Source: Paguma larvata (lineage: Eukaryota; Chordata; Mammalia; Carnivora; Viverridae). Taken from it: 64,000 nt of DNA. Under the pieces are notes generated by a model, which worked only from the letters and a program-made list of their open reading frames with translations, was not told where the DNA came from and ran no database searches. The position numbers and the translations under genes were made by a program. Position 1 is the stretch's first letter, and each line of letters starts with the position of its first letter. This document shows positions 11,617 through 21,844 of this stretch, piece by piece. The stretch spans positions 13,612,485-13,676,484 of the forward strand of contig CM057823.1 of assembly GCA_030068075.1 (NCBI GenBank), read 5' to 3'.

Positions 11617-11962
11617 TGGTTCCTTTGGGCTACCATAGATTGGGTGGCTTACAAATGACAGAAATTTATTTCTCACGGTTATGGAGGTTAACTCCAAGAT
11701 TAAGAAACCAGCAGATGTGGGGTCTGGTGAAGGCCCACTTCCTGGTTCATAAATGGGAGTCTTCTCAATATGTCCTCACATGGAGAAGGGCAAGGGAACT
11801 CTATGGGACACTGATAAGGACACTAATCCTATTCTGTAGGGTTCTACCATCATGACCTAGTCACCTTCCAAAGGCCCCACTGCAAATACCATCACTTTGG
11901 GGGAATAGGTTTCAACATCTGAATTTGAGGGGGATACAAGCATTCAGTCTGCATCATCAGTT
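11617..11962 (-). mobile_element. MST-type MaLR LTR (antisense)
   Basis: CTACCATAGATTGGGTGGCT, GACAGAAATTTATTTCTCAC, GGCCCACTTCCTGGTTCATA, CATGACCTAGTCACCTTCCA and AGGCCCCACTGCAAATACC follow an antisense MSTA/MSTB LTR of about 350 bp. It is distinct in order and motifs from the MLT1 copies. No internal region is attached. Confidence 0.8.
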
Positions 11963-11964
11963 TA

Positions 11965-12090
11965 TACTTTATTGCTATTTATATTTTTATGTACTTAACA
12001 TCTTCACCATGACCCTACTTAAGAGCTCCTGGAGAGAAGGTTGTCCTTTGTATACCCATGGTGCACAATAAACATTTGGTGGTTGATAAT
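11965..12090 (+). mobile_element. L2 3'-end fragment (forward)
   Basis: AAGAGCTCCTGGAGAGAAGG, TTGTCCTTTGTATACCCATG and GCACAATAAACATTTGGTGG match the end of L2, in the opposite orientation to the long copies nearby. Confidence 0.55.
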
Positions 12091-12640
12091 ACTGGTCTGA
12101 TCCCCACCTGTAAACTCCAGGGGGTGCCTCAGTTTTCTTACTGTTACGTTATGCTTCCAATAAAGAGTCCTGCTCTTAGGAAACTGCACTGGTATATATA
12201 CAGACAACATTATTTGTCAGTTTTACCCCAGGGTCCCTGCTTATGGTTTGGAGTTTAGTGTCTTCCTGACATTTCAAAGGAGATTTTTTAATGAGCGTGA
12301 GCAATGCAGACAACCAGCAAGAGCTAAGGTAGGTAGGAGAGCAGGGCAGGTCTCTGAAAGTTGGAGAGAAGGGGGCTGCTATGGAGGGGGCACCCTTCCT
12401 GGTGTGACTCTCCTTTGCCCTTGGCATAGGCTCTCTTATTGATGGTAGGGGATGTTCAGATCTGTACTACCTTGAGTACAAGGGACAGACTCCAAGAGAA
12501 TGAAGGGGCCCTGACAAGCATGCATGGAAGAGTGGCTATCTTTCCACCCTCCTTTGCTTTCTGAAGTCTTACTTATCCTTGACCATCCCACCCAAAGAGA
12601 GAGCTTCTTCTCTAAATTAAAACATTACCCCCCCCCCACC
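12091..12640. other. Unique sequence with a C10 run
   Basis: Nothing is recognised apart from ten consecutive C at about 12628-12637. Paired short frames on both strands are shadows of each other. Confidence 0.45.
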
Positions 12641-12649
12641 CCTCTGCCC

Positions 12650-13190
12650 TCATAGCCTCGGTGCCTTCCTCCTGGTGGGAAGATCATATTCAGCCTTCAC
12701 TTGGAATTGTCCTCCTTCTTTGGATGACAGGCGTTGCATCCACTGATCCGTTATGCAGCCCTCTGTCAAAGTTTACCTCTAGTTAAGGGCCATTTCCCGC
12801 TTTTTAGAACAATAAACGTGTCTGTGTGAATGTGCGTGTGTGTGTGTGCACGTGTGTGTGTGTGTATCCTCTTACGGACTGCAAACTCTTTGAGCACAGA
12901 TACTTTGTTCTGTTACTGCCTTTGTTTAAAGGACACCCCGCCTCCACCGTTTGCTTAAGGATCATATTCATCCTTTAAATGCAACTGACTCTGTGGTACC
13001 TGCCAAACTAGCCCTCTCCTTTACCTGTCTTATAATGATATGGATTATCCGTTAATAGTGTCATGATTTCTTAGTTATAAATTTGCTTTCTTTCCCTAAG
13101 AAAATCTTAGGCTTTGTGTCCCTAGCTCTTTATCTAGGGGCTGGCACATATTAGGACTTTAAAAAAAATGCTTGCTTAACTGAACTGAAG
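12650..13190 (+). mobile_element. L2 LINE fragment (forward), probable
   Basis: Blocks such as ACTGCAAACTCTTTGAGCAC and CTAGGGGCTGGCACATATTA, and a pyrimidine-rich 5' half, follow the sense strand of L2 loosely. A TG microsatellite interrupts it. Divergence is high, so limits are approximate. Confidence 0.4.
12818..12866. repeat. (TG)n microsatellite
   Basis: An interrupted TG tract with GCG and CACG variants, about 49 bases long. Confidence 0.9.
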
Positions 13191-14394
13191 AGATTTCACA
13201 GGTAGAAACCCGAGTAAACAAGGCTAAAATTACATAGTGTGATTTCAGAAGGCTGGAAGATTTTTTTCTTCCCTCCAATTTTTTCTTAACCTCTGACCAG
13301 ACAAGGTAATTACACAGAAGTGCTTGGTCTCTTTAGGCTTAAGGCTTAGACTGTGTCACAGGGCAGCTCTCCTGGGATAGGGTTCCAGTTGGGTTCCATT
13401 TAAGGCTGCCCCATCCCAGGAGTGGTAGAGGGTCATGAAGAACCCGAGGATCCAAGCATTCTGGGGCAAGACACGCAGTGCCCACAGCACGATTTGTATA
13501 GGGTATCGGCTCCATTACTACGGTTCCCCAGAAAGCAGCCCAGCCATGGTCAGCAATGGGGACAGAAGCATAGACCACTCACCAGAGGCAAGGTTTGGAG
13601 GAAGGAAATGGACTACAGAGAAGATGAGAGAGAAGTTATTTCTTAGCTATGCAACTAATTTGCAACTCACTTTACACCATTCTCCCACAAGCCCTATTGT
13701 TTAAGTCCATTGCCCCATAATTTAGAAGATGAAGTCACTTCTCTCCTTGCTGTGCATTTAACACACATTCAAAGGAAGGACTAATTGTTCTTTAATGCCA
13801 ACTCTCCTTTCACAATTTAGAGATAAAAATCATAAACCTACCTTACCTTTGACAGAGTTATGCAGATCGCTTTGGGCAGGACGAAAGTGGGCTGGGATAA
13901 AATGAAGCCAACATAGTAATAGGGAACGAGCAAAATGAAATTCTGTGCTGTTGATGTAGTACATCTGTGCTCCAAGAAGACAGATGTCCCATCAAATGAT
14001 GACAAGGTGACTCGAGAGGCAGTAACTTCCCTGTGAGTATGGCTGACTCCATTCACAGGATCATGGGCTGATAACCTGACACTGGGTGGAGGTGCTGGAA
14101 TTTTCAATGATGGGTTTGCCTGTTGTACGAAACCAGCACTATAAAGAAAACACTAGAACATGTGTGCTTTCCCATTTTTTTTTGTGTTTTCCAATAAAAA
14201 TCCATACCTTTCAAATAAGTTTACAGAAGAGAAATTCATAAGCATGTAATAGTATATTTTCTCCTCCTTCTTACCAATTTCCCACTCCCAGCCATTCCCC
14301 AGTTCTGATGGCAAATGTTATTGGCTCAGTGAAGAGAACAGAGATGATAGAAAGCAAGTGTTAGGGATAAAACATACACAGATCTTTCCAGATA
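13191..14394. other. Unique sequence, nothing recognised
   Basis: About 1.2 kb without a repeat I can identify. A minus-strand frame at 13838-14107 (89 codons) is not low-complexity, but it matches nothing I know and I see no supporting splice context. Confidence 0.45.
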
Positions 14395-14490
14395 TTATTT
14401 ATCGAGGCCCCTCAGTGTGCTTGGCACAATATTCAGTGCTAAAGAGTTCCAAGAAATGCAAGATTCAAGGCTCTCATGCAGAAAACAACT
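14395..14490 (-). mobile_element. L2 3' tip (antisense)
   Basis: TTATCGAGGCCCCTCAGTGT, GCTTGGCACAATATTCAGTG and CAAGATTCAAGGCTCTCATG are the reversed 3' terminus of L2. Confidence 0.6.
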
Positions 14491-14959
14491 ATAGCACCTG
14501 CTGAGTTTCAAAGCCCTTTCCTTTGGCTTGGTCCCTCTTAGAAAGGTTTAGTAAAGAGGGCCCAACATCCCAAGTCTTTGGTATTTCCACCATTGAACCT
14601 TATCAGAAGCTTGGGGTTGATTAATTCCATACACTGATGTGAGCACTTCACAGTGCCAACCCCTCCCCAAACACTCCACACCACATTCTGCCAGATGGCC
14701 TCCTGGCTCCTGCCCATACAGTCCATTAAATCAACAAGCACCGCTGTAGGCATGAGGTCTCTGCCCCTTTCCCACATTCTCATACTCAGCTGCAACCTAG
14801 GTTTCCTGCTCCTCTACAAGTGTTCTTTGTCTTAAATTCTTCTATCAGTTCTGTGTCCTCACACCTATGTCCCCTAGACTGTGTCCTCCAGCCTATGCTT
14901 TGCTTTCTGTGACAACATTATTGGTCATTAGTCAGGTAGGAAGCAGATTTAAGGGAGAT
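14491..14959. other. Unassigned sequence between L2 pieces
   Basis: No clear repeat or exon. It may contain decayed L2, but I cannot support that. Confidence 0.4.
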
Positions 14960-16030
14960 GATTTCAGTTTGAGCTTCGTTAAGGTTGGGATGCCGATGGA
15001 GATGATTCATAGGCAATTAGATATGTCGATCTGAGCTTCCTGAATGAAGTCAGTGCCAAAAGCATTGACTTGAGAGTCATAAACATGTAGGGACAGTTAA
15101 AAAAACAAAACAAAACAACAACGCTGGAGTTAATGGAGATTGCTTCGGAACTACAAGAAGAAGAAAAAAGGGCTGAGAGTGGCAATCCCGAGGAACATAA
15201 GCACATTTAAGAGGTGAGTAGTTAGAAGAGAATCTACTTGGATTGAAAGAAACAAGAGGAACACCAGATGGCTAAGGAGTCAGGGAAGTAATGGAAGGAA
15301 AGAGAAGGGAGAAGTCAATACTGTCAGCCACCACAGAGGCAGCAAATGAGATAAGGATGGTAGCGGCCACTTAGGTAGTGACCTAAGCAGTTACAGAGAA
15401 GAGGGGAATCAAGAACCTAATTCTATAGACTGAGGAGTGAAAGAAAAGTGAGAAGGCAGACATGGCTATAGACACTTCTTTTGAAAAGTTTTAACCAGAA
15501 GGAAGGAGTCAGCTGGTAATTAGAGGGCCATGTAGTATTAAGGAAGCCTCCCCATCTGAGTGTTGGTCTTGCTTAAGATGGGTTAAATCTGTGTATATTG
15601 ATAACATGGGAGTCAGAAGTCTAAAGACATGGTAAGGGCGACAAGCCCAAACGGGATAGTTGATGGAGTAAGAATGTGAAAGACAAGGGAATTAAGAATT
15701 TGGGTGGAGTGGTTAGCCTCCTACTTCTCTCAATCTTGAAGACCAGCAACCCATGCGGGCTTGACATGCGGAAGTTCTGGCATAAGAGCTTCAGTGTCTT
15801 TCCCAAAGAAGGAAGAAAGGTCCTCTTCTAAGGACGAGAAGGAAAGGGCTGAGTTGTGAGTTTGGGGAAAGTGGTGGTCTGAAAAAGCATAGGGAATGGA
15901 AGAAGGGTTGGCTAAGGACAAGAACAGAATTCTCAGTCCATCTATTCAAGGCCCCACTGAGACAGTGTACCTCCCAATCATAAAGTGGAGGCAAGGCTGT
16001 CTTGAGCTTCTGTAGCTGTAATCAGCAACT
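14960..16030 (-). mobile_element. L2 LINE copy, antisense reverse-transcriptase part
   Basis: It overlaps the same portion of L2 as the 8.2-10.6 kb copy. Both carry TATAGACACTTCTT (9093 and 15467) and a GAGTCAT..ACATGTAG block (about 8699 and 15074), so the two are separate copies. TTAAGATGGGTTAAATCTGT and GAGGCAAGGCTGTCTTGAGC also follow the antisense L2 order. No 3' terminal sequence is present and all frames are broken. Confidence 0.6.
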
Positions 16031-16096
16031 TCTCTATTCCATATTTAGGAGTAGAGAAATAATTTGGGGAGTTTACTTGTTGGATTGTTGAAGAGA

Positions 16097-17055
16097 ATTT
16101 GTGCTCACTGTAATATATGCTTGTTCTAGACATGAATTTGTCTTCCTTGTCTGCTATGCTTCTGCATCTATGGGCTTACTCAATATTCTCTATGGACTTT
16201 CTCAATGCCTTATTCATCATCATTGTTTCCCACACAGTATTGCTTCTGTCAAAGAAAGCTATTTCATGAGAAAAGAAGTAAGGCCTCGTGCCCATGCTCA
16301 CAGGATTCACTGGTCTCAACATATGCCCTTCGCCCAGAAACAGATGGCCTCATAGAGTGGGGGGATTGCTCACTAAGGGCCAGTTACAGTGCTAGTTGGG
16401 AACAATGGCTAGCAAGGTTGTGGGATGTGGCATATGTTCCAAATCAGCAACAAATAAACGGTGATGTTTCTCGCATAGCTGGAGTGCATGGCCACAGGAA
16501 CTAAATAATATCTCTAAACTAAAATATCTCTCACTCCTACATCTGATGATCCATTTGTGAAATATCTGCTTCCCCCTCCTTAGACTTTGAGCTTTTCAGC
16601 TTTGGAGCTCATAATTTACCAGAGGACGCAATAATTATGCCATTGAGCTGGAAGTTGAGACTTGGTGCCACCAAAACAGTAGGCCAAAAAAACCAAAAAA
16701 AAAAAAGGAATCATTTTGTAGCCAGGGTGACTGGTCTTGGTGATCAAGGTGAAAAAAAGCATATTATTTACGCATTAGGGGCAGGTTGAGTATGTCTGGA
16801 ATGCAGGGGACCCTCTGGGGCACCTCCTAAAATGGTCATATCTATGGTAACAAATAACTAAGTCTGTAGCAACCCTGTATAGGCAAGATCATCATGGGCT
16901 CGAGTTCTCAGGAATAACTGTTTGGGGCATCCTACAGTGAAGACCCTGACCTATTGAAGTACTGGCTTTGTAAAGAAGTTGGTAGCAGAGGAAGGGAAAT
17001 TATAAATACCAACTATAATCTTGTTTGATCATTTGTAGAAAAGAACCCTGTAATA
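16097..17055 (+). mobile_element. ERV-L provirus relic: degenerate integrase and dUTPase regions
   Basis: This is an old endogenous retrovirus remnant. The DNA follows the 3' half of an ERV-L pol gene: integrase core to C-terminal part at about 16097-16510, then a region matching the dUTPase that ERV-L elements carry after integrase (about 16580-16830), then the pol C-terminal end to about 17055. Marker blocks are GGATTCACTGGTCTCAACAT, CAGTTACAGTGCTAGTTGGG, AGTATGTCTGGAATGCAGGG and ATTATAAATACCAACTATAA. The longest open stretch (16205-16504) keeps integrase-like residues. Frames shift and stops interrupt, and an A-rich patch at 16687-16707 marks a lost piece of the dUTPase region. No gag, reverse transcriptase or envelope sequence is seen. 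It is non-functional. Confidence 0.78.
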
Positions 17056-17069
17056 CCGCCCATATTTTC

Positions 17070-17108
17070 TTTCAGTTTTTTTCTTTCTCTTTCTGCCTCC
17101 TCTGCTCA

Positions 17109-17139
<31 letters not shown>

Positions 17140-17160
17140 TATCTCTCTCTTTTTCTTCTA
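17070..17160. repeat. Pyrimidine tract with (TC)n core
   Basis: A TC microsatellite at about 17109-17134 sits within a longer TTTC/TC-rich strand-asymmetric tract just after the ERV-L pol end. Confidence 0.9.
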
Positions 17161-17596
17161 CTGTGAGGTTATGATGACTTTCTACTTTATTCCATAGTTT
17201 AGAGGACAATGACTGGATTGTAATTGAACTAAAGGGAAAATAGGTATTACTAGAGGTGGATGCCCTAACCAAGAAGACTTTCAGGAAGAGGGTAAACATG
17301 TGTACATGATTGACCATACCGATCCAGTTATTATTAAGCCACACAGGTTTGCTATTTCTAGATCAAAAAATAAAAAAAAAAAGCAATTTCATTAGATCCA
17401 ACCTAATATCTTTGGTTGGGCAGGAACATCTGTCATTGATGTCATTGTTTGGAAATGGAAGTAAAGGGGAGGTTGTGTGTGCATCTTGAGTACCAGAGTG
17501 GTGGATTGCAGCATTACCAGGGATTCGCTCAACATCCATCCCAACCCTCCTGTGGATGTTAGATTTCTCGGCTGCTCTAGTAGTAAAGATTCTGGA
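17161..17596. other. Probable ERV-L 3' untranslated zone
   Basis: Its position between the pol end and an MLT2-type LTR suggests internal non-coding ERV-L sequence. I do not recognise the sequence itself. Confidence 0.35.
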
Positions 17597-18011
17597 TGTG
17601 ATATAGGACTCAACCATTAAATTGCACTTGTATTCATCTTCATTTGCAAATTGAATTAAGTAGGAAGAAAGGCCAAGGGCAAGACTTTAATTTTTCTGCA
17701 TGTGCATCAGGATAGAGAGGCATACTCCTTGGATTTGGCTTCTGTGTCTGGAGACTCCCTAGTCATATCAAGGGCAATGTAATTCTAGAATGAATGTCAT
17801 CACACTGTGCAGAGGCAACAGGCTTTATGGCAGTCCGGTTCTGCAGTGTGGTTTAGGGAGTTGTTCCTGGAAGTGCTCCCTACACTAAAGGATTTCAGCA
17901 GATCTCTCAATGATTCTATGAGCTAAGCATACACTTTAATAAAATTCTCAGTGCTTAAACTAGCCCAGGGGGTCTCTGTTGTTTGCATCTAAGAATCCTA
18001 ACTAATATACA
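17597..18011 (+). mobile_element. MLT2-type ERV-L 3' LTR
   Basis: The 3' half is clear: TAGGGAGTTGTTCCTGGAAG, CCCTACACTAAAGGATTTCAG in part, TAATAAAATTCTCAGTGCTT with the polyadenylation signal AATAAA, then GGGGTCTCTGTTGTTTGCAT and a terminal CTAACTAATATACA. It lies in the same orientation as the ERV-L pol relic upstream, so the two are the 3' end of one provirus. The 5' boundary is uncertain; 17597 (TGTG) is a guess. Confidence 0.7.
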
Positions 18012-18554
18012 GAATATCTGTCACTCAGCCCTGAGTTCTGACTCCGTGTTCCCCAACTCTTTCCATCCACAATGTATATGACTCTGAAATCTGGAAGAAG
18101 GGCACTTGCTGCTTTCTCTCACCTGTTCTGTTCCTCATCCCTTCTCCTCCCATAGAATGTTAATGTTTGACGCAGTCAGGAAATGATCAGTATTGTGGTC
18201 AATCTACTCATTTCACTTAGAGATCTTCAGACTGTGCACCTTGGAAACCCAGGAGAACACAGAGGCCTTGCAGGAGTTTCTCACTGAAGGATTTTCCATC
18301 AAATGTCAAAGACATAAATTGTCCAATATACCATTTGTTAAAAACCATTTGCTATGTCACAATTCTGCCTAAGATTTCCTTTGAAAAAGAGAATGCTTCC
18401 ACTAAGACATTTTTAAGCCACTGTTCTAGTTACTAATTGCTGCAATGAACATGAAGGCGACACTCAGCTATGGTGAAGGAATGACTCTGAAGCAAGGACT
18501 GTGAGGCACATTGCTTCATTGACAGATTCATCACAATTACCAATGACCTTGATT
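18012..18554. other. Unique sequence, nothing recognised
   Basis: No repeat or exon is supported between the LTR and an L2 fragment. Confidence 0.45.
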
Positions 18555-18670
18555 CCTTCAGTACATGTTGATTACCTGCAATAAGCCCCACACCAGAGCA
18601 GGTGCTTGGGGACACAAAGGTAAATCATATATAATTCCTGACTTAAGGAGTTTAGGCCAAGTATTTTGTA
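18555..18670 (-). mobile_element. L2 3' fragment (antisense)
   Basis: GCAGGTGCTTGGGGACACAA, AGGTAAATCATATATAATTC and CTGACTTAAGGAGTTTAG fit the reversed L2 end. It is diverged. Confidence 0.45.
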
Positions 18671-18685
18671 CTTAAATTTAAACCT

Positions 18686-18906
18686 GGGGGCACCTGGGTG
18701 GCTCAATCAGTTGAGTGTTAGACTTCTGATTTCAGCTCAGGTCTTGATTCCAGGGTCATGAGATCAAGCCCCACGTCAGGCTCTGCACTGAAAGTGTGGA
18801 GCCTGCTTGGGATTCTCTCTCCTTCTGCTCCTTCCCTGCTTGCATGCTCTATCTCTCTAAAAATAAAATAAATAAGTAAAAATTTAAAAAAAAAGCTTTA
18901 AAAAGG
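18686..18906 (+). mobile_element. CAN-type SINE (older subtype)
   Basis: A forward SINE with head GGGGGCACCTGGGTGGCTCA, body TCAGGTCTTGATTCCAGGG and tail AAAATAAAATAAATAAGTAA. It is flanked by TAAATTTAAACCT (18673-18685) and TAAAATTAAACCT (18907-18919), an imperfect 13-bp duplication. Confidence 0.95.
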
Positions 18907-18941
18907 TAAAATTAAACCTATTTTGAACTTTTTTTACAATA

Positions 18942-19307
18942 TAGTTAACCCTTGAACAACATGGATATTAGGGGTGGCCACCCATCACACAGTTGAAGAT
19001 CTGTGTGTAACTTCTGACTCCTCCAAAACTTAAGTAGTAATAACAGGCTACTCTTGACCAGAAGGCTTACCGATGACATGAACAGTTGACTAACACGTGT
19101 TTTATATATATATTGTATACTATATTCTTATAATAATACCTAAATGTCTCTTAATTTTTTTCAGTATTTCTAAGCTATGAAGTTCATCTGAGAGTTTTTT
19201 CAAATCATCTCAAACTTTCAAAAAATTTTCCAATGTATTTACTTTTAAGAAATCTGCATAGAAACGGACCCACACAATTCAAACCTGTCTTGTTCAAGGG
19301 TGAACTA
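18942..19307 (+). mobile_element. MER2 (Tigger-type) DNA transposon, both ends present
   Basis: A 366-bp non-autonomous Tc1/mariner element. Its terminal repeats AGTTAACCCTTGAACAACA (left) and TTGTTCAAGGGTGAACT (right) are inverted, and TA lies outside each end. Internal blocks AACTTCTGACTCCTCCAAAA and GACCAGAAGGCTTACCGATG match MER2. It is close to full length for this family and has no open frame. Confidence 0.9.
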
Positions 19308-19314
19308 TATTTTA

Positions 19315-19560
19315 TAAAAGTGCTTTGTTTTCTCTGAAACCCAATGAAAAGAGTTCTAGATTCATAATCAGATGCCCTAAGTGTGACATCAAATCTTCTC
19401 TGTCTCTTCCTACCTTAGTTTCTCATCAGTGACTTGTTGCTAATAACAGACTAAATTACTGTGAGGGGCAAACAAAGTAGTGGATGTAGAAACATCATCT
19501 AAATGCTCAAGTGCTATGCAAATATAAGGCTCTGTGTATTGTGACATGAATCTTCCTCTG
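19315..19560 (+). mobile_element. MIR fragment, diverged
   Basis: GAGTTCTAGATTCATAATCAG, given in part, plus CTTAGTTTCTCATCAGTGAC and CAAGTGCTATGCAAATATAAG fall in MIR order. Divergence is high. Confidence 0.4.
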
Positions 19561-19650
19561 AAGAGTCCTGAGTGACGCATCCCAAAAACTGGCTTGCCCT
19601 GATGTCCCCCTGAATGCAGTAGCCACCCAGCTGTGGGATGATGGGAACAG

Positions 19651-19765
19651 CAGATTCTTGATTTGAGCTCAGGTCATGATCCCAGAGTCATGGACTTAAG
19701 CCCCACATCAGGCTCCAAGATGAGTGTGGAGCCTGCTTAAGATTCTCTCTCTTCCTCTCCCTGTT
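19651..19765 (+). mobile_element. CAN-type SINE half, arm 1 of a fold-back pair
   Basis: A forward fragment starts inside the body (TTCTTGATTTGAGCTCAGG) and ends in the CT-rich zone (GATTCTCTCTCTTCCTCTCC). It lacks both the head and the A-rich tail and is fused to an antisense SINE. Confidence 0.85.
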
Positions 19766-19941
19766 TGTGTGTGAGCAGGGGAGGAGTAGAGAGAGAGGAG
19801 AGAGAGGAGAGAAAATCCCAAGCAGGCTCTGCTCTGTAAGTGCAGAGCCCATGTGGGGCTTGATCTCAAGAACTGAGAGATCATGACCTGAGCCAGGATC
19901 AAGAGTCAGATGCTTAGCCAACTGAGCCATGCAGGCGCCCC
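19766..19941 (-). mobile_element. CAN-type SINE, arm 2 of a fold-back pair
   Basis: An antisense SINE begins in the GA-rich zone (GTGAGCAGGGGAGGAGTAGA) without a T-rich tail and ends with a full head, CCATGCAGGCGCCCC. With arm 1 it forms an imperfect inverted repeat with almost no spacer. Confidence 0.9.
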
Positions 19942-19982
19942 AGGAATTATAGTGTATAGGAGTTAATGTAACCCCTAATTTT

Positions 19983-20165
19983 GGCTCTGCCCTTTGCTAC
20001 CTGCATGCTCAAGCAGGTGACTTCCTCTCTCTGAGCCTCAGTTTTCTTATCACTGAAGCAGGACAATATTTTCTCCTTAGGAGGCTGATGTGCAGACAAA
20101 GTGAAATAAGGCATTTAATGTGCCTCGTTCAGTGCCTAGCACATGGCAACTGTTGAAAAGAAATG
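19983..20165 (+). mobile_element. MIR SINE
   Basis: GGCTCTGCCCTTTGCTACCT, CTCTGAGCCTCAGTTTTCTT, AAGGCATTTAATGTGCCTCG and CAGTGCCTAGCACATGGCAA form a near-complete forward MIR. Confidence 0.85.
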
Positions 20166-20387
20166 TTACCTGCCAGCTTCCCCGACATCCCCTGACTCAG
20201 CAGTGCTCGGCCATATGGCTCCATCCCAAGCAACTATCCATTCATCCATCCACTGCAACTGGGGCAACAAATAAAGAAAGATTTCTAGGTATTGCAGTTC
20301 ACTTTCAGTGTAGCATCTATTTAAGTCAGACTCATAGCCACGTGAAGAATTTTTATAAGTGGGTAAGTGATCCAGAAGCAGTTCCAT

Positions 20388-20470
20388 TTATCCAATTCAC
20401 TCAACAAATATTTATTGATTGCCCCTGAGAACCTCTCATGGGCACTCCTGGAGAGAGAACGACCAGGGAA
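20388..20470 (-). mobile_element. L2 3' tip (antisense)
   Basis: ATTCACTCAACAAATATTTATTG in parts (CAACAAATATTTATTGATTG) and CATGGGCACTCCTGG are the reversed L2 terminus. Confidence 0.55.
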
Positions 20471-21330
20471 GAACAGGTCACTATTATTTCTCTGGCAAGA
20501 AGTACAGAGCGATGAGAACACACTGCACGAGAAGTCTGTCAGAAGACAACTGTTTCCAGGGCCAAGTGGTAAGGAACAAAAGGGCATCTCAAGCCTCAGC
20601 CGGAGGGCGTTGGCTGCCTCCTGGGCAGCGGAAATATCTTGCCAGTACAGCACCAACCCAAGCAGGAAGACAGCACGCCCCACCAGACCACACTAAAGTT
20701 CTTCGTGTGCCAGGAACATGGGGCATTGAATGAAAGCCAGGCCATGCACCTGGGTGACAGAAGGTGACAACACTACAGGCAATGAGTACTGTCTCCATGG
20801 CCCTAGCATCGTCCCTGTCATTTGATTTATAACATTTGGAGAAGAGCTAGGCAAGCTACGGGTTAGGGGGAGCAATAGTAAATACCTTGGGAGAGAGAAG
20901 GCAGGGACAGCCTCTGCTGTGCTTAGTAGAAAGGAAGTGCACTGCCAGCCATTTGCTCAGGAACTAGAGTGGACACTTGTTAGGCAGTCATCCATCCTGG
21001 AAGCACATCCCACCACTATGGAGTAAACACTACCCATTCTCTGTGGCCAAAATGCAAGCTCTCTAAGCCATCAGCAAAGGCTGTTGAATGACAGACACCA
21101 GACCAAAGGTTCAACCAGTCATCACAGCTGACTCCTTGGCCAGCAAAGACTTCAAAGGGGCAGCTGGATAATCCACAATTCAGTGACTTAACTCAGAAAA
21201 TGAGGACTTGACCCTTGAGCATCCTATGGGAAAAAAAAAAGACATTCAAGGCATCATTCAGAATTTCTGTGAATTTCAGATCCCTTATCTCTCATGTTAG
21301 CAGTAATGGTTTTAGTAACTCAATTGACTC
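20471..21330. other. Unique sequence, nothing recognised
   Basis: About 0.86 kb. Overlapping frames of 100-120 codons on both strands at 20120-20733 cover an MIR end and unique DNA and have no recognisable domain. Confidence 0.45.
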
Positions 21331-21347
21331 AAGAACGTGTCAATTCT

Positions 21348-21555
21348 TTCTTTTTTATTTATTTTTACTTTTAATGTTTTATTTATTTTTGAGAGGGGGG
21401 TAGGGGCAGAGATAGAGGAGACACAGAATCTGAAGCAGGATCCAGGCTCTGAGCTGTCAGCACAGAGCCCAATGTGGGGCTTGAACTCAGGAACCGTGAG
21501 ATCATGACCTGAGCCGAAGTTGGACGCTTAACTGACTGAGTCATCCAGGTGCCCC
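21348..21555 (-). mobile_element. CAN-type SINE
   Basis: A full antisense SINE: T-rich tail, GAATCTGAAGCAGGATCCAG, CTGTCAGCACAGAGCCCAAT and a head ending CATCCAGGTGCCCC. The 17-bp target duplication (21331-21347 and 21556-21572) has one mismatch. Confidence 0.97.
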
Positions 21556-21589
21556 AAGAATGTGTCAATTCTGAAAACAGCCAAGTGCA

Positions 21590-21833
21590 GGGGTGCTTGC
21601 AAATCCATTCTTGATTTCAGCTCAGGTCATGATCCTAGGCTCGTGGGATCAAGCCCCACATCGAGCTCCAAGCTGAGTGTGGAGCCTCCTTAAGATTCTC
21701 TCTTTTTCTCTCGCTCTTTCTCTTTTCCCTCTCTCTCTACCCCTCTCCCTGAATTGCTCTCCAAATACATATATGCCATATGAATATAATTATATGCATA
21801 ATTATAATATATATATATAATTTTTAAAAAAGG
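21590..21833 (+). mobile_element. CAN-type SINE with deleted head
   Basis: GGGGTGC is joined directly to TTGCAAATCCATTCTTGATTT, so the A-box part of the tRNA head is lost. The rest (CAGCTCAGGTCATGATCCTA to a CT-rich zone) is normal and the tail is an AT-rich expansion with (AT)n near 21810. The target duplication AGCCAAGTGCA / AGTCAAGTGCA sits at 21579 and 21834. Confidence 0.9.
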
Positions 21834-21844
21834 AGTCAAGTGCA

